Source: Pseudobutyrivibrio sp. YE44 (lineage in GTDB: Bacteria > Bacillota > Clostridia > Lachnospirales > Lachnospiraceae). Taken from it: a stretch of DNA of 52,782 nt. Numbering within the stretch: the first letter of the stretch is position 1; every line of letters starts with the position of its first letter. Positions 16,576-25,325 of this stretch are shown here, one piece after another. The DNA lies in contig NZ_FMXT01000015.1 of assembly GCF_900104335.1 (NCBI RefSeq), positions 1 through 52,782 on the forward strand, written 5' to 3'. The notes under the pieces were generated by a model, which was given only the letters and a program-made list of their open reading frames with translations, did no database searches and was not told the DNA's origin. A program made the translations under genes and the position numbers.

Positions 16576-17730
16576 ATGAAAAAGAAAATTGTTATCGCTT
16601 TGGCACTTACACTTGCTGTGTCTGCAGCAACTGCTGGTACAGTTTCATTTGTATCAAACGCATCAGCTTTCAGACAGGCAAGAACACCTGATGAAGTAAA
16701 CTACGGTACACTTACAGATGAGCAGCTTGAGATCATCAACAAGAAATTTGATTATGGTTTCTATGCAGCAAAGTACGCTGATGTAAAGAAAGTTTTTGGA
16801 ATGGATAAGGACATGCTCCTTCTTCACTTCGTAAAATGTGGTGTTTTCGAAGGAAGAATGGGATGGCCTACATACGATCCAGATGAGCTTGGTCTTGACC
16901 TTTCTTACATCGCAATGGTAGACGTAAACATCTTTGCAGCATCAAACCTTATGGATACTACAGATTACAACACTGTTGAGGCAGCTGTTGCATCTGCACA
17001 GGAAAACGGAGTTTCAATCATCAGCACACCATCAGGTGATTACATCGTTGCTACAGAGGAAAACCAGGAAGCTATCGAGAACGCATCAGTTGAGTACGAG
17101 AAGCTTACTGTTATCTCTAGAGACGGTGATCAAGAATGTGTTGTAATCGTATACAAGACAACAGAAGGCTTCGCTACAAAGGTTGAGACTGATATGCACA
17201 ACGGTGCAAGAGACATCGAGGGTGTTATCGGATTCGTACCAGTAGTTGTTATGGGCGTTGAAGATGGAAATGCTCTTATCGACAGCGAAGAATACAAGAT
17301 TGAGAAGTTCGAGACAGAAACAGGTATGATAATTGGTACTGAGGCTGTAACATACTCAGACACAAATGATATCATTTACTACGAGCCAGACAACTTCGAG
17401 ACACCTCACAAGAGAATGATGACTAACTACGTTGGTACAGATTACAGCGAGTCTGGTTACATCGATAACGCACCAATCGGTATCGATGAGAACGGAACAG
17501 CTGATTCCAACTACGATGTTTCAGCAAAGGCTGAGGCTGACGAGAATGGTAACGCCGTAGTTACAACAGTTATCTCAAATGACGAGACAGGTTACGTTTA
17601 CAAGGTTACTTACACCTTCGACGGCACAATTAAGTCTGAGAAGGCTGAGGCAGCTAGAAACGAAGAATCAAACTCTGAGTCTACAAACGAGGATGCTACA
17701 GAGTCTACAGAGTCTACAGACGCTGAGTAA
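16576..17730 (+). CDS. Secreted acidic protein with one HY/HF...EGR surface module
   Basis: A 384-aa exported protein of unknown function. It has a signal peptide (1-32, ending SNASAF) and a module at about 50-95 (FDYGFYAAKYADVKK ... LLLHFVKCGVFEGR) like the two in the VanW protein at 50.9 kb. A mixed alpha/beta region (about 115-300) follows, then a Glu/Ser/Thr-rich C-terminal tail (about 350-384, repeats of ESTE/STD). The ribosome site GAGGAGAG is shared with an ATG five bases earlier that stops at once (ATGTAATG), so the start at 16576 is the usable one. It is a single gene with a strong promoter, a leader terminator and a very strong 3' terminator, which suggests an abundant, regulated product. 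No enzyme domain is recognised. Confidence 0.75.
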   Translation: MKKKIVIALALTLAVSAATAGTVSFVSNASAFRQARTPDEVNYGTLTDEQLEIINKKFDYGFYAAKYADVKKVFGMDKDMLLLHFVKCGVFEGRMGWPTYDPDELGLDLSYIAMVDVNIFAASNLMDTTDYNTVEAAVASAQENGVSIISTPSGDYIVATEENQEAIENASVEYEKLTVISRDGDQECVVIVYKTTEGFATKVETDMHNGARDIEGVIGFVPVVVMGVEDGNALIDSEEYKIEKFETETGMIIGTEAVTYSDTNDIIYYEPDNFETPHKRMMTNYVGTDYSESGYIDNAPIGIDENGTADSNYDVSAKAEADENGNAVVTTVISNDETGYVYKVTYTFDGTIKSEKAEAARNEESNSESTNEDATESTESTDAE

Positions 17731-17739
17731 TTAAAACAC

Positions 17740-17771
17740 AAAGGCCCTACACAAATGTGTAGGGCCTTTTT
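17740..17771 (+). terminator. Very strong intrinsic terminator after the secreted-protein gene
   Basis: AAAGGCCCTACAC pairs with GTGTAGGGCCTTT around a 4-5 nt loop, followed by T5. It lies 10 bp after the stop codon. Confidence 0.93.
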
Positions 17772-17789
17772 CTTACCTCCTATAAATAC

Positions 17790-17818
17790 GAAAGAGACGC
17801 CAGCGGAGCGTCTCTTTC
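17790..17818 (-). terminator. Hairpin, possible end of the sulfoquinovose operon
   Basis: GAAAGAGACGC pairs with GCGTCTCTTTC around a 7-nt loop. Neither side has a good T run, but the minus strand continues TCTTTCGTATTTAT, so weak termination of the operon that ends at 18003 is possible. The segment 17819-18002 shows only a 21-codon frame and no other candidate. Confidence 0.4.
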
Positions 17819-18002
17819 AAAAGGGAGAATAATGTTATGAAAAAATTGTATCTCTTTCGAGATGAGTATATATTAACTGATATTTATGTTCAAGTTGTGT
17901 GAAGATTGTGAAAAATTTATGAATTGTCTGAGTATTCAGAAAACGATTAAGTGTGGCTAATTCACTAACTTTCTCAAACCATCCCATAAAAACTTAGTTA
18001 TT

Positions 18003-19343
18003 TTAATACTTCACAATTTCAATATCAAGCATGTGAGCCAATTTTTCCAATTCATTACCTATTCTCTTATAAATTACTACGTAGTGTGGTTCCCAACCAT
18101 TTTTGATAGTATCTTCTACTACCTTATCTGCAGGATAATCTGTCTTAACCACAATGGATGTACCATTAAACTGCTTTGGTTTATCTAAAACCTCTCCCTC
18201 TGCAATCATAAATCTAAAGGTTCCATCTGGCTTGCGACCGATTCTAAAAATTGTAGCATCCTTGCAAGCTTCACAACCAAAGTCCATAACAGGACCAATC
18301 TTTCTGTTTGGATGAACTCCAACCTGAGCGCCTGTGTCACAGCGAGCCAAATCACATGATGCCATTCCACAATGCCAATAGGTTATTGTTCCTTCTTTTT
18401 CATCCATTGCTACCGGATCTCCAAAGAAGGTAGAGTGTCCTGTAAACTTTGAACCTACAAACATTGAAAGTGCTCCATATACATCAGCCTCACAACTTGC
18501 AGGAACATCCATAGAATTTAGAAGTGATAAAACCATGCACACTGGAGTTCCAAAGCTTACAAAGAAATCTGGCCAGCATCTAGATGAAACAGCACCAATG
18601 CCACCTTCTGTAATATAGGTTTTGTAGGCCTTATACAGTCTTGCAAAATCCTTTACATTTTTCTCTGGCATAGCCTCAAGACCGACAACTTTAGACTTTG
18701 CCTCTTCAAGGTCTGCCTGGCACTCTTCATCTGTGTATGCCTTTGCCTTATCAATTAGTTCTCTAGCTTCAATAGCCTCTAGAGTCACGCCAAACTTCTG
18801 TAAAATTTCTGCATCCAAAGCTCTGCCAAAACCAAAGCCCTGTGGAGTATGTCCAATAGCAGAAAGCTTTAAGGATTTCAAAGAAACCAAAACTGAGCAT
18901 GCATCAATTGCTGCCTTAAGCTCTGTTACCACATGGTCCTCTTCTGGTGAGCCAAACATAAACTCAAAATTTCCTGCACCTCTAAAGGCTGCAATTGTGT
19001 TGGCTGCAGAATATGCTCCTGTAAGGGAGTTGCTGCGAAGTCTTCCTCCATCAATTACTGGCTCTCTAAGTGTCCAAAGCACGATTGGACACTTAAATCT
19101 TCTGAGAACCTCGCTGGCATAAGCCGCATTAGCAAAAGTGATATTTTGTAAAATCACAAGGTCTGGATTCTTTCCATCAAGATATTTTGCTACCTCATCA
19201 ACTGTTAAAAGTACCTTTTCAGGAGTAACAACCTCTTCTGAAATTTTCTTTAACGTATTTACGGATCTGTTAAACAAATCCTCTGCTGTTTCCATATGAT
19301 ATGTTCCAACACCGATTGGAACGTAAACTACCTGTATTCCCAT
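18003..19343 (-). CDS. L-fucose/L-arabinose isomerase-like protein, last gene of the sulfoquinovose operon
   Basis: A 446-aa cytoplasmic protein of the FucI/AraA-like superfamily (COG2407 type), which interconverts aldoses and ketoses with a divalent metal. Visible features are an N-terminal Rossmann-like half (VVYVPIGVGTYH; PDLVILQNITFAN; PIVLWTLREP), RLRSNSLTGAYSAANT, and the C-terminal TYWHCGMASCDLAR block typical of this group. Of two in-frame ATGs the second (19343) is chosen because AAAGGA lies 8 bases before it, while it abuts the first. It is 26 bp after tctA in the same operon. Known sulfo-transaldolase clusters already have an isomerase of another family, which is also present here. 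This one could act on sulfoquinovose, on an epimer or on another sulfonated sugar. The substrate is unknown. Confidence 0.75.
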   Translation of the reverse strand: MGIQVVYVPIGVGTYHMETAEDLFNRSVNTLKKISEEVVTPEKVLLTVDEVAKYLDGKNPDLVILQNITFANAAYASEVLRRFKCPIVLWTLREPVIDGGRLRSNSLTGAYSAANTIAAFRGAGNFEFMFGSPEEDHVVTELKAAIDACSVLVSLKSLKLSAIGHTPQGFGFGRALDAEILQKFGVTLEAIEARELIDKAKAYTDEECQADLEEAKSKVVGLEAMPEKNVKDFARLYKAYKTYITEGGIGAVSSRCWPDFFVSFGTPVCMVLSLLNSMDVPASCEADVYGALSMFVGSKFTGHSTFFGDPVAMDEKEGTITYWHCGMASCDLARCDTGAQVGVHPNRKIGPVMDFGCEACKDATIFRIGRKPDGTFRFMIAEGEVLDKPKQFNGTSIVVKTDYPADKVVEDTIKNGWEPHYVVIYKRIGNELEKLAHMLDIEIVKY

Positions 19344-19369
19344 TTTTGTCATCCTTTATCTGTAATTTG

Positions 19370-20950
19370 TTATGCTCCCATTTCCATGCTGTCCACATTT
19401 TCTGCCTGATCAAGCTTCTCATGCTCAGCCTCAATAGCTTCAATATTTGCCTGATTGAGAGCTTCAATCTTCTTGTTCATCTTCATAAGAGACACGAGAA
19501 GAAGAATTGTAAGACCTAAAATTACAAGTGAAATAGGACGTCTAAAGAATATTGTGTAATCTCTGTCATAAGCCATAGATGCTGTGACAAAGTTTTTCTC
19601 CATGATGCTTTCAAGAATCATACCAAGCATCAATGGTGTGTTATCAATATCAAGTATTGTAAGTAAGTAACTGAAGATCAAAATTGCTGCACAGATAACA
19701 AGCTCTTTTGTATTTCCTGTTGCTGCAAATGAACCAGCAAAACAGAACATGATAATAAGTGGAGCAAGATATGTGTATCTAACCTGTACAATCTTAGCAA
19801 CTGTTCTTGTCATACCAAGACCAATTGGGAAAAGAAGAATGTTTGCAATAAGACAACCAAGGATGATTGTGTATGCCATCACGCCCTGCTTTGTAAACAT
19901 TGTTGGGCCAGGGGTAATTCCATGAAGGACAAAAGCACCAAGAAGAAGTGCTGTTACACCATCACCAGGAATACCAAGTGTCAAAAGTGGAATCATGGCA
20001 GAACCAACTACTGCATTGTTAGAAGACTCTGCTGCTGCAATACCTTCAAGAGAACCCTTACCAAAATTCTCAGGGTGCTTTGAGGTACGTCTTGCCTCTG
20101 AATAGCAAAGGAACTGTGCAACACCACCACCTACACCAGGCATAGCGCCAAGGATAGATGCAACTGCAGATGATCTAAGTACTGCAGGAATAATTCCTTT
20201 TCTTTCAGTTCTTGTAAGACCTTCACGGTCAATCTTGTTTGCATCGTCAAGTTTTCCACCAGAAAGCTTGAAATCTCTAAGCTTCTGCACAACCTGTGTA
20301 AGAGCAATAAGTGCAATACATGCAGGAAGTAAATCGATACCGTACTTTAAAGTGCTTGTACCAAGAGAGAATCTTGTTACACCAGTAACTGCGTCCATAC
20401 CGATACAAGCCATAAACAAACCAAGCATACCTGAGATAATACTCTTTGGAAGTGAGTTTCCAGATACACCAGCAATAAGTGAAATACCAAGGATACCCAT
20501 TGAGAAGTACTCAACAGATGTAAAGTTAGCTACAAGCTTTGTGATAAATGAAGCACATACCAAAAGCAATACTGCTGAGAATAATCCACCAAATACAGAA
20601 GAGAAAAGTGAAGTATCAAGAGCCTTCTTAACCTTACCTTTTCTAGCAAGTGGATATCCATCAAAGGTTGTAGCAATAGCTGAGTTTGTACCAGGTGTAT
20701 TCAAAGTGATAGCACTGATAGAGCCACCGTACATACCGCCAACGTATACTGCCAAAAGAAGAATGATAGCTGTTGCTGGATCTTCAATTGTGTAAGTGAT
20801 TGGCAACATAAGAATGATACCAAGCATTACGCTAAGTCCAGGTATACAACCTACAATCATTCCTATCACAAGACCAACTAAAATCATAAGCATATTGGTT
20901 GGTGTAAACACCTGACCAGTAGCCTGTAAAATCATTTGTAAATCTCCCAT
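19370..20950 (-). CDS. tctA: Tripartite tricarboxylate transporter large permease TctA
   Basis: A 526-aa membrane protein with about 12 helices that carries solute, probably with Na+ or H+, after delivery by the TctC binding protein. The family signature is clear: VGCIPGLSVMLGIILMLP near residue 32-49, YGGSISAITLNTPGTNSAIAT, GAMPGVGGGVAQFLCY and LGIPGDGVTALLLGAFVLHG. The C-terminal 40 residues are a charged cytoplasmic tail, longer than usual. The ribosome site is GAGAGGGA. The gene is ordered tctC-tctB-tctA within the sulfoquinovose operon. Known substrates of the family are carboxylates, so import of a sulfonated sugar or glycoside would be new, but context favours it. Confidence 0.93.
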   Translation of the reverse strand: MGDLQMILQATGQVFTPTNMLMILVGLVIGMIVGCIPGLSVMLGIILMLPITYTIEDPATAIILLLAVYVGGMYGGSISAITLNTPGTNSAIATTFDGYPLARKGKVKKALDTSLFSSVFGGLFSAVLLLVCASFITKLVANFTSVEYFSMGILGISLIAGVSGNSLPKSIISGMLGLFMACIGMDAVTGVTRFSLGTSTLKYGIDLLPACIALIALTQVVQKLRDFKLSGGKLDDANKIDREGLTRTERKGIIPAVLRSSAVASILGAMPGVGGGVAQFLCYSEARRTSKHPENFGKGSLEGIAAAESSNNAVVGSAMIPLLTLGIPGDGVTALLLGAFVLHGITPGPTMFTKQGVMAYTIILGCLIANILLFPIGLGMTRTVAKIVQVRYTYLAPLIIMFCFAGSFAATGNTKELVICAAILIFSYLLTILDIDNTPLMLGMILESIMEKNFVTASMAYDRDYTIFFRRPISLVILGLTILLLVSLMKMNKKIEALNQANIEAIEAEHEKLDQAENVDSMEMGA

Positions 20951-20964
20951 AATTCAGTCCCTCT

Positions 20965-21426
20965 CTAGAAAAATATTCCTGTAGGCAGTGATACGTTAAA
21001 TACCTTCATAAACAGGAAGTAAATTCCTATTGATGCTGCCAAAATAAAAATATAGATAAACGGTTTTCTTTCACCGCAATAAGCCAAAATAAGTGCAAAT
21101 GTTACAGCTGACGCTGGAATAAATCCAATTAATAAAATAAGTGCCACATAGAGGCAAAGCAGTCCGATAAGCAAAATTGCTGGTTTCTCCTTCTGCCAAT
21201 CAAACTCCACAATCTTTTCTTTTTTTAGCACAAGGCTTTGAATTATAAGAACTATTGAAAAAATAAGCATGATAACCAGGCAAATACCTGGAATGATTCT
21301 TGGGCTTGGTGCACCTGAATCAAAAGCTGGAACTCTAACCTGATATGGCATAAGAAGCAACAGAATCAGGCTTAATCCCCCCATTATTATTCCTGACCAT
21401 AGATTGGTTTTAATTTTAAATTTCAT
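20965..21426 (-). CDS. tctB: Tripartite tricarboxylate transporter small permease TctB
   Basis: A 153-aa protein with four membrane helices, the small subunit that pairs with TctA. Helices lie at about 10-30, 45-65, 80-108 and 112-142. The LLLMPYQVRVPAFDSGAPSPRIIP loop after the first helix and the short cytoplasmic loop are typical. Sequence in this family is weakly conserved; position between tctC and tctA and the helix pattern carry the call. The GAAGG site precedes the ATG by about 9 bases. The gap to tctA is 14 bp. Confidence 0.88.
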   Translation of the reverse strand: MKFKIKTNLWSGIIMGGLSLILLLLMPYQVRVPAFDSGAPSPRIIPGICLVIMLIFSIVLIIQSLVLKKEKIVEFDWQKEKPAILLIGLLCLYVALILLIGFIPASAVTFALILAYCGERKPFIYIFILAASIGIYFLFMKVFNVSLPTGIFF

Positions 21427-21492
21427 GTCGGTTTCCTTCTCTTTTTAATATGAGTGGAGCATTTTATTGCTCCACTCAATTTTTTCTAATTA

Positions 21493-22563
21493 TTATTTGC
21501 TAAGATTTCCATATGCCTTGATTGCCTTTGAGCAAGCATCGTCCATAAACTTCTGAGCGTCATCGCCATATACCTGGAAGTTGTTAAGCATAACTGACTC
21601 AATCCATCCATAGTAATCTTCTGACTCCCAAACCTTCTTCATGATATCTGTCATATCATTGTAGAACTTCTCATCTGCACCAGCGTGAACTGCAAGTGTT
21701 CCACCTGCTGGAAGGATGCAGCTTGAGAAATCGATAGAAGCATCAAGCTCTTTAGCCTTTGCATCACCAACGATTGTAGGAACTGTGATAGCACCGTCTG
21801 GAGTTGTGAAACCTTCGAATGCCTTGTCTGAGAATGCAAGGATTGGAATAAGTGTACCAGCTTCAACCTCATCCTTAGCTGCCTGTGTTGTTCCAACAAA
21901 TACATCAACTTCGCCATTTACAAGGCCCTGCTTCTGCTCAGCGCCTCCGTCATAACCAGAAACAACAGTAAGCTTTCCGCCCTCAAGAGCTATAAGAGAA
22001 CCTAACTCTAAGTGACAGTCTGAAAGTGGATTTCCACCTGACATCTTGATACCTTCTGACTTTGCCTTTGCAAGAATAGATTCAAGTGTCTGATCTGGTG
22101 TTGTGTAAAGAATCCAAGTTCTGTCATCAACTGTTCCGATAGGCTTCATAGCAGTTCTGTCGAAATCAACTTCCTCTGTTCCATACTGCTTACCAAGGTC
22201 ATGTCTGTAGCAAAGACCATAACCAAATACTAAAAGGTCCTTTGTGTTTGCATCTTCATCAGCAAAGAAGGTTGCTGCTGCAAATCCGTCACCGCCAGTC
22301 ATGTTTTCAACTACAAAGTTGTAATCACTCTGAAGACCATTTGCTGTCTTAGCATATGTACGTGCTACAAGGTCAGCTGTTCCACCAGCACCATAGCCGC
22401 AGATAATCTTTACGGTTTCACCACCGTTAGATACCTCTTCCTCTGCGCCAGCCTCGATGGTATCAGCCCCCTCTGATACTGCTGACTCTGTGCCGCCACA
22501 TCCTACTAACATGGATGCAGACATAATTGTTGCAAGTGCTAAGCTTAAAAATCTTTTCTTCAT
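21493..22563 (-). CDS. tctC: Tripartite tricarboxylate transporter substrate-binding lipoprotein TctC
   Basis: A 356-aa extracellular binding protein anchored by lipid. The signal peptide ends in a clean lipobox, MLVGC (Cys22), followed by an acidic linker. The mature fold starts KIICGYGAGGTADLVART, the family's substrate loop with GGxxD. NFVVENMTGGDGFAAA corresponds to the usual NxxGAGG-type element, and VDVFVGTTQAAKDEVEAGTLIPIL to the hinge and second-lobe region. In this operon it may bind sulfoquinovose or its glycerol glycoside (inference from context). A GGGAGGG ribosome site precedes the ATG. A 51-bp AT-rich gap follows the GH31 gene without a terminator, consistent with one transcript. 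Confidence 0.9.
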   Translation of the reverse strand: MKKRFLSLALATIMSASMLVGCGGTESAVSEGADTIEAGAEEEVSNGGETVKIICGYGAGGTADLVARTYAKTANGLQSDYNFVVENMTGGDGFAAATFFADEDANTKDLLVFGYGLCYRHDLGKQYGTEEVDFDRTAMKPIGTVDDRTWILYTTPDQTLESILAKAKSEGIKMSGGNPLSDCHLELGSLIALEGGKLTVVSGYDGGAEQKQGLVNGEVDVFVGTTQAAKDEVEAGTLIPILAFSDKAFEGFTTPDGAITVPTIVGDAKAKELDASIDFSSCILPAGGTLAVHAGADEKFYNDMTDIMKKVWESEDYYGWIESVMLNNFQVYGDDAQKFMDDACSKAIKAYGNLSK

Positions 22564-22614
22564 TTAAAAACCCTCCCATTGTGTTTTTAATTATTTTTAA
22601 AAAATTTTCATTTT

Positions 22615-24621
22615 TTAATTTCCATAAGTACTTCTTACTTCTTCAAAAAGCTTACTTACTTCTGAATTTTTCTTGTAGAAGACTGGTGTATCCCCAAACT
22701 TTGCTTCTACTGTGCAGATGCCCTTCTTATATTCTTTTCCTGTCCAAAGATGAATGAAGCCATCCTCAGGTAGGAATACCTCTCGCTCTGTAACTCCTCC
22801 TTCGTATACAGGAGCGACAAGTACATCTGGGCCAAGTAAGTATTCAAATTGTTCTGTAAAGCATCTATCATCCCCTTGATAGTGCATGAACAATGGTCGC
22901 TGTACCGGTGTACCCTTATCAGCATTTTCCTTAACAAGCTTTTTCATAAGTGGCGAAATCATTGTATAAATATCAGTAAGTCTTGCTACCTGCTTCATAC
23001 AATCCTCATCGTCGTAATACTGGAAGCTTGTATCTGGTCTATTTCCTTCGTGGGTTCTCATAACAGGTGTAAAAGCTGCCATTTCTGCCCATCTAAGGAA
23101 CACTTCCTTTGTTCTACAATTGTCATACAAGGATGTGTATCCACCAATATCACTGTGTGTAATACCAACACCACTCATACCTGCGCTAAGTGCCGCGCAG
23201 ATTACAGTACAAAGACCATCATGTCTGGTAAAATCTACTGACTGGTCACCAGCCCAAAGCAAAGTGCAATACTTCTGTGAACCGATTCCTCCAGCTCTCA
23301 TAAAGTAAACTACATCCCCAAGCTTGCCACTTTCTTTGACAGCATCGTAGTTACATTTAGCCCAAAGTGCTGGCCAATGATTGTGCTCAATCATTGCAGG
23401 CTTTCCACTGTGAAGCACAATATCATCTGTTGGAAGATATTCTCCAAAGTCTGCCATCCAGCCATCGATTCCTATATCGATTGAATACTTTTTGATTACC
23501 TCATCCTTAAACCACTCATAAGCCTCTGGCTTTGTAAGGTCTATCACTCCGCAATCAAATTCACCGAAATCTACAAGATACACAGAGCCATCACTTTTCT
23601 TTGCGAAAACATCCTTTTCAAGACCTTCCTTAAAAAGCATTCCGTCTTTTACCAAATATGGATTAATATATCCAAGATATTTAATTCCTCTCTTGTGAAG
23701 GTCTTTTATTTTCTCTGGAAGATTTGGATACATCTCCTGATGGAAATGCCAATCCCACTGAAGTCTCTTTCCAAAGCTTGTGACTCTCTTACCACACCAA
23801 TCCTGGCACCAAAGACCAGCTACCTTGATTCCACTTTCAAGGGAACGCTCTAATATATCAAAGGATCTTTCGTTTCCGCCCTGAGCACCGATAATCAAAC
23901 CGTTGTAAATCCAATCTGGAAGTTCAATCTGTCGTCCCAGGAAAGCCGTTTCCTTTTCAAGCAGTGATACATAATCCTCTGCAGCTTCCACTCTGATATA
24001 TTCCGGAACCTCCCAAAGCTGAAGCTCGTGGAAGTTGTCATTTCTAAAATCAAAGTCTGCATAAGCTGTACTTTGAACGTGCATGTAATATTTTCTGCTG
24101 GATACAAAAGTTGTCTGTGGGAAATTGGTGTTGTAATAATCGCCACCGCTCATTCCATCCACATCACCCTTCCAAGTAATATAGGTAGTTTTATCTCTTC
24201 CTACCCCAGGCTCCCCTGTCCAAAGAGGGAAGTGTCGTCCCTTCATATCGAAGTAGGACATCTGCTCTCCGCAGCCATATACATGCTCATTGGCGTTAGA
24301 TTTTACTCTAATCCAAAATCTGTTAATCTTATCACTCTTTTCGCTAAATCTTATTGTTGCAAGATCCCCATCAACAGCGATGTTAACTGTTAGGTCTTCA
24401 CCAAACTCCAGCATCACACCATCATCTCTTTTCTTTGCAGCTGTCACGAAAAGAGGTCTTCGTTCTATTACATAGTCTTCAATTTTAAAATTTCCCCTAT
24501 ACATCAGGACGTCTTCCTTGCCCTGTCCAACGTATATCATGGGATGAGTTTGGCTGCTTTCAAAAATGGTTTCTTTGCCATTCTTTAATTTGAAATCAAG
24601 CCCTGATAAACATATCTCCAT
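22615..24621 (-). CDS. yihQ: Sulfoquinovosidase, GH31 (YihQ/SftG type)
   Basis: This enzyme releases sulfoquinovose from its glycosides, such as the glyceryl glycoside left after plant sulfolipid is deacylated. The sequence follows E. coli YihQ (as I remember it) from end to end: CGEQMSYFDMKGRHFPLWT, PGVGRDKTTYITW, ELPDWIYNG, QDWCGKRVTSFGKR, GWMADFGEYLPTD, WAGDQSVD, MRTHEGNRP. Counting from the upstream TTG, the nucleophile is Asp395 in WMADFG and the acid/base Asp463 in AGDQ. The Arg290-x-x-Trp293 pair (GKRLQW) corresponds to the YihQ residues that hold the sulfonate and separate it from ordinary alpha-glucosidases. There is no signal peptide, so it acts inside the cell on imported glycoside. 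The start is ATG 24621 or TTG 24633; both have imperfect ribosome spacing. Confidence 0.93.
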   Translation of the reverse strand: MEICLSGLDFKLKNGKETIFESSQTHPMIYVGQGKEDVLMYRGNFKIEDYVIERRPLFVTAAKKRDDGVMLEFGEDLTVNIAVDGDLATIRFSEKSDKINRFWIRVKSNANEHVYGCGEQMSYFDMKGRHFPLWTGEPGVGRDKTTYITWKGDVDGMSGGDYYNTNFPQTTFVSSRKYYMHVQSTAYADFDFRNDNFHELQLWEVPEYIRVEAAEDYVSLLEKETAFLGRQIELPDWIYNGLIIGAQGGNERSFDILERSLESGIKVAGLWCQDWCGKRVTSFGKRLQWDWHFHQEMYPNLPEKIKDLHKRGIKYLGYINPYLVKDGMLFKEGLEKDVFAKKSDGSVYLVDFGEFDCGVIDLTKPEAYEWFKDEVIKKYSIDIGIDGWMADFGEYLPTDDIVLHSGKPAMIEHNHWPALWAKCNYDAVKESGKLGDVVYFMRAGGIGSQKYCTLLWAGDQSVDFTRHDGLCTVICAALSAGMSGVGITHSDIGGYTSLYDNCRTKEVFLRWAEMAAFTPVMRTHEGNRPDTSFQYYDDEDCMKQVARLTDIYTMISPLMKKLVKENADKGTPVQRPLFMHYQGDDRCFTEQFEYLLGPDVLVAPVYEGGVTEREVFLPEDGFIHLWTGKEYKKGICTVEAKFGDTPVFYKKNSEVSKLFEEVRSTYGN

Positions 24622-24640
24622 AGCAACTACCAACCTTTTC

Positions 24641-25309
24641 CTAATAGTGAAGTTCTTTGTTCTCTCCTAGAAGCCCAGGAAAGGCCCCCTGCTTAATCAG
24701 GGGCTCTCTCTCTGGATGGGCTATCACCCATTTGTTTCTTTGAAGAAGAAGTCTTTCCTCTCCACTCTCAGCCTTTGGCTTCCTATCAAGTGGAGTATTG
24801 GTAGCTCTTGGTAATATTACAATCCCTTTGAATCCTTCATCATTAACTCTCACCGGTGAAAGATGTAGGGTTGTTTGAAACATTTCAATTGCCGTTCCCT
24901 TTGGTACAAAGAAAACCTTGGCATCTTCAACCTTGTAGGTATTATCCTCAGCTATTTCCCAAGTATGACCTAGCACCAACATAAAGTCTGTGATTGCTAC
25001 GTTTATTTCACTGCCCTTGTGATACTCAAAGCCATTGTAGGTTGTGTTTCTTCCATTACAATAGCCAACCTGAATCGGCATATCTCCATAGAAGATTTCC
25101 TTTATGTCCTTTACCACTGGATACTTTTCCATTTCTGAATCAGAAGCCACATAAACATTTCCATTCTCAGGAATATCTGTGTGCTCTTCCATATAATGAA
25201 TCAGCTCTGAAAAATCCTTATCTTTTATTACATTTCCATAGGTCTTAAAGGAATCATCAAACACTGAAGTAATAGCCACATCGTTTACTGCATTTAGTCT
25301 TTCTAACAT
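24641..25309 (-). CDS. DUF4867 family protein, probable sulfoquinovose isomerase (SftI/SqvD type)
   Basis: A 222-aa cytoplasmic protein, cupin-like in its second half (FEYHKGSEINVAITDFMLVLG, then VFFVPKGTAIEMFQTTLHLSPV), with His and Glu residues able to bind a metal. From memory, DUF4867 members in Firmicutes sulfo-transaldolase clusters convert sulfoquinovose to 6-deoxy-6-sulfofructose. That fits its place between the reductase and the sulfoquinovosidase. The frame could start at GTG 25318, but an AGGTGG site 5 bases before ATG 25309 supports the shorter form. The gap to the upstream reductase is 16 bp and to GH31 about 19 bp. Family resemblance is good; the enzymatic role rests on context and recollection. 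Confidence 0.75.
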   Translation of the reverse strand: MLERLNAVNDVAITSVFDDSFKTYGNVIKDKDFSELIHYMEEHTDIPENGNVYVASDSEMEKYPVVKDIKEIFYGDMPIQVGYCNGRNTTYNGFEYHKGSEINVAITDFMLVLGHTWEIAEDNTYKVEDAKVFFVPKGTAIEMFQTTLHLSPVRVNDEGFKGIVILPRATNTPLDRKPKAESGEERLLLQRNKWVIAHPEREPLIKQGAFPGLLGENKELHY

Positions 25310-25325
25310 GTCGGCCACCTACTTC

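Noticed and set aside
17837-17902. 21-codon frame after GGGAG downstream of the secreted-protein gene
   Set aside because: It is very short, AT-biased, has no hydrophobic or known pattern and no neighbours on that strand. It could be a remnant, but there is too little to support a gene.
22564-22614. Another ROK operator before tctC (TTTTAATTATTTTTAAAA)
   Set aside because: Only one half-site matches, the spacing is wrong and the tract is simply AT-rich. No promoter of its own was seen.
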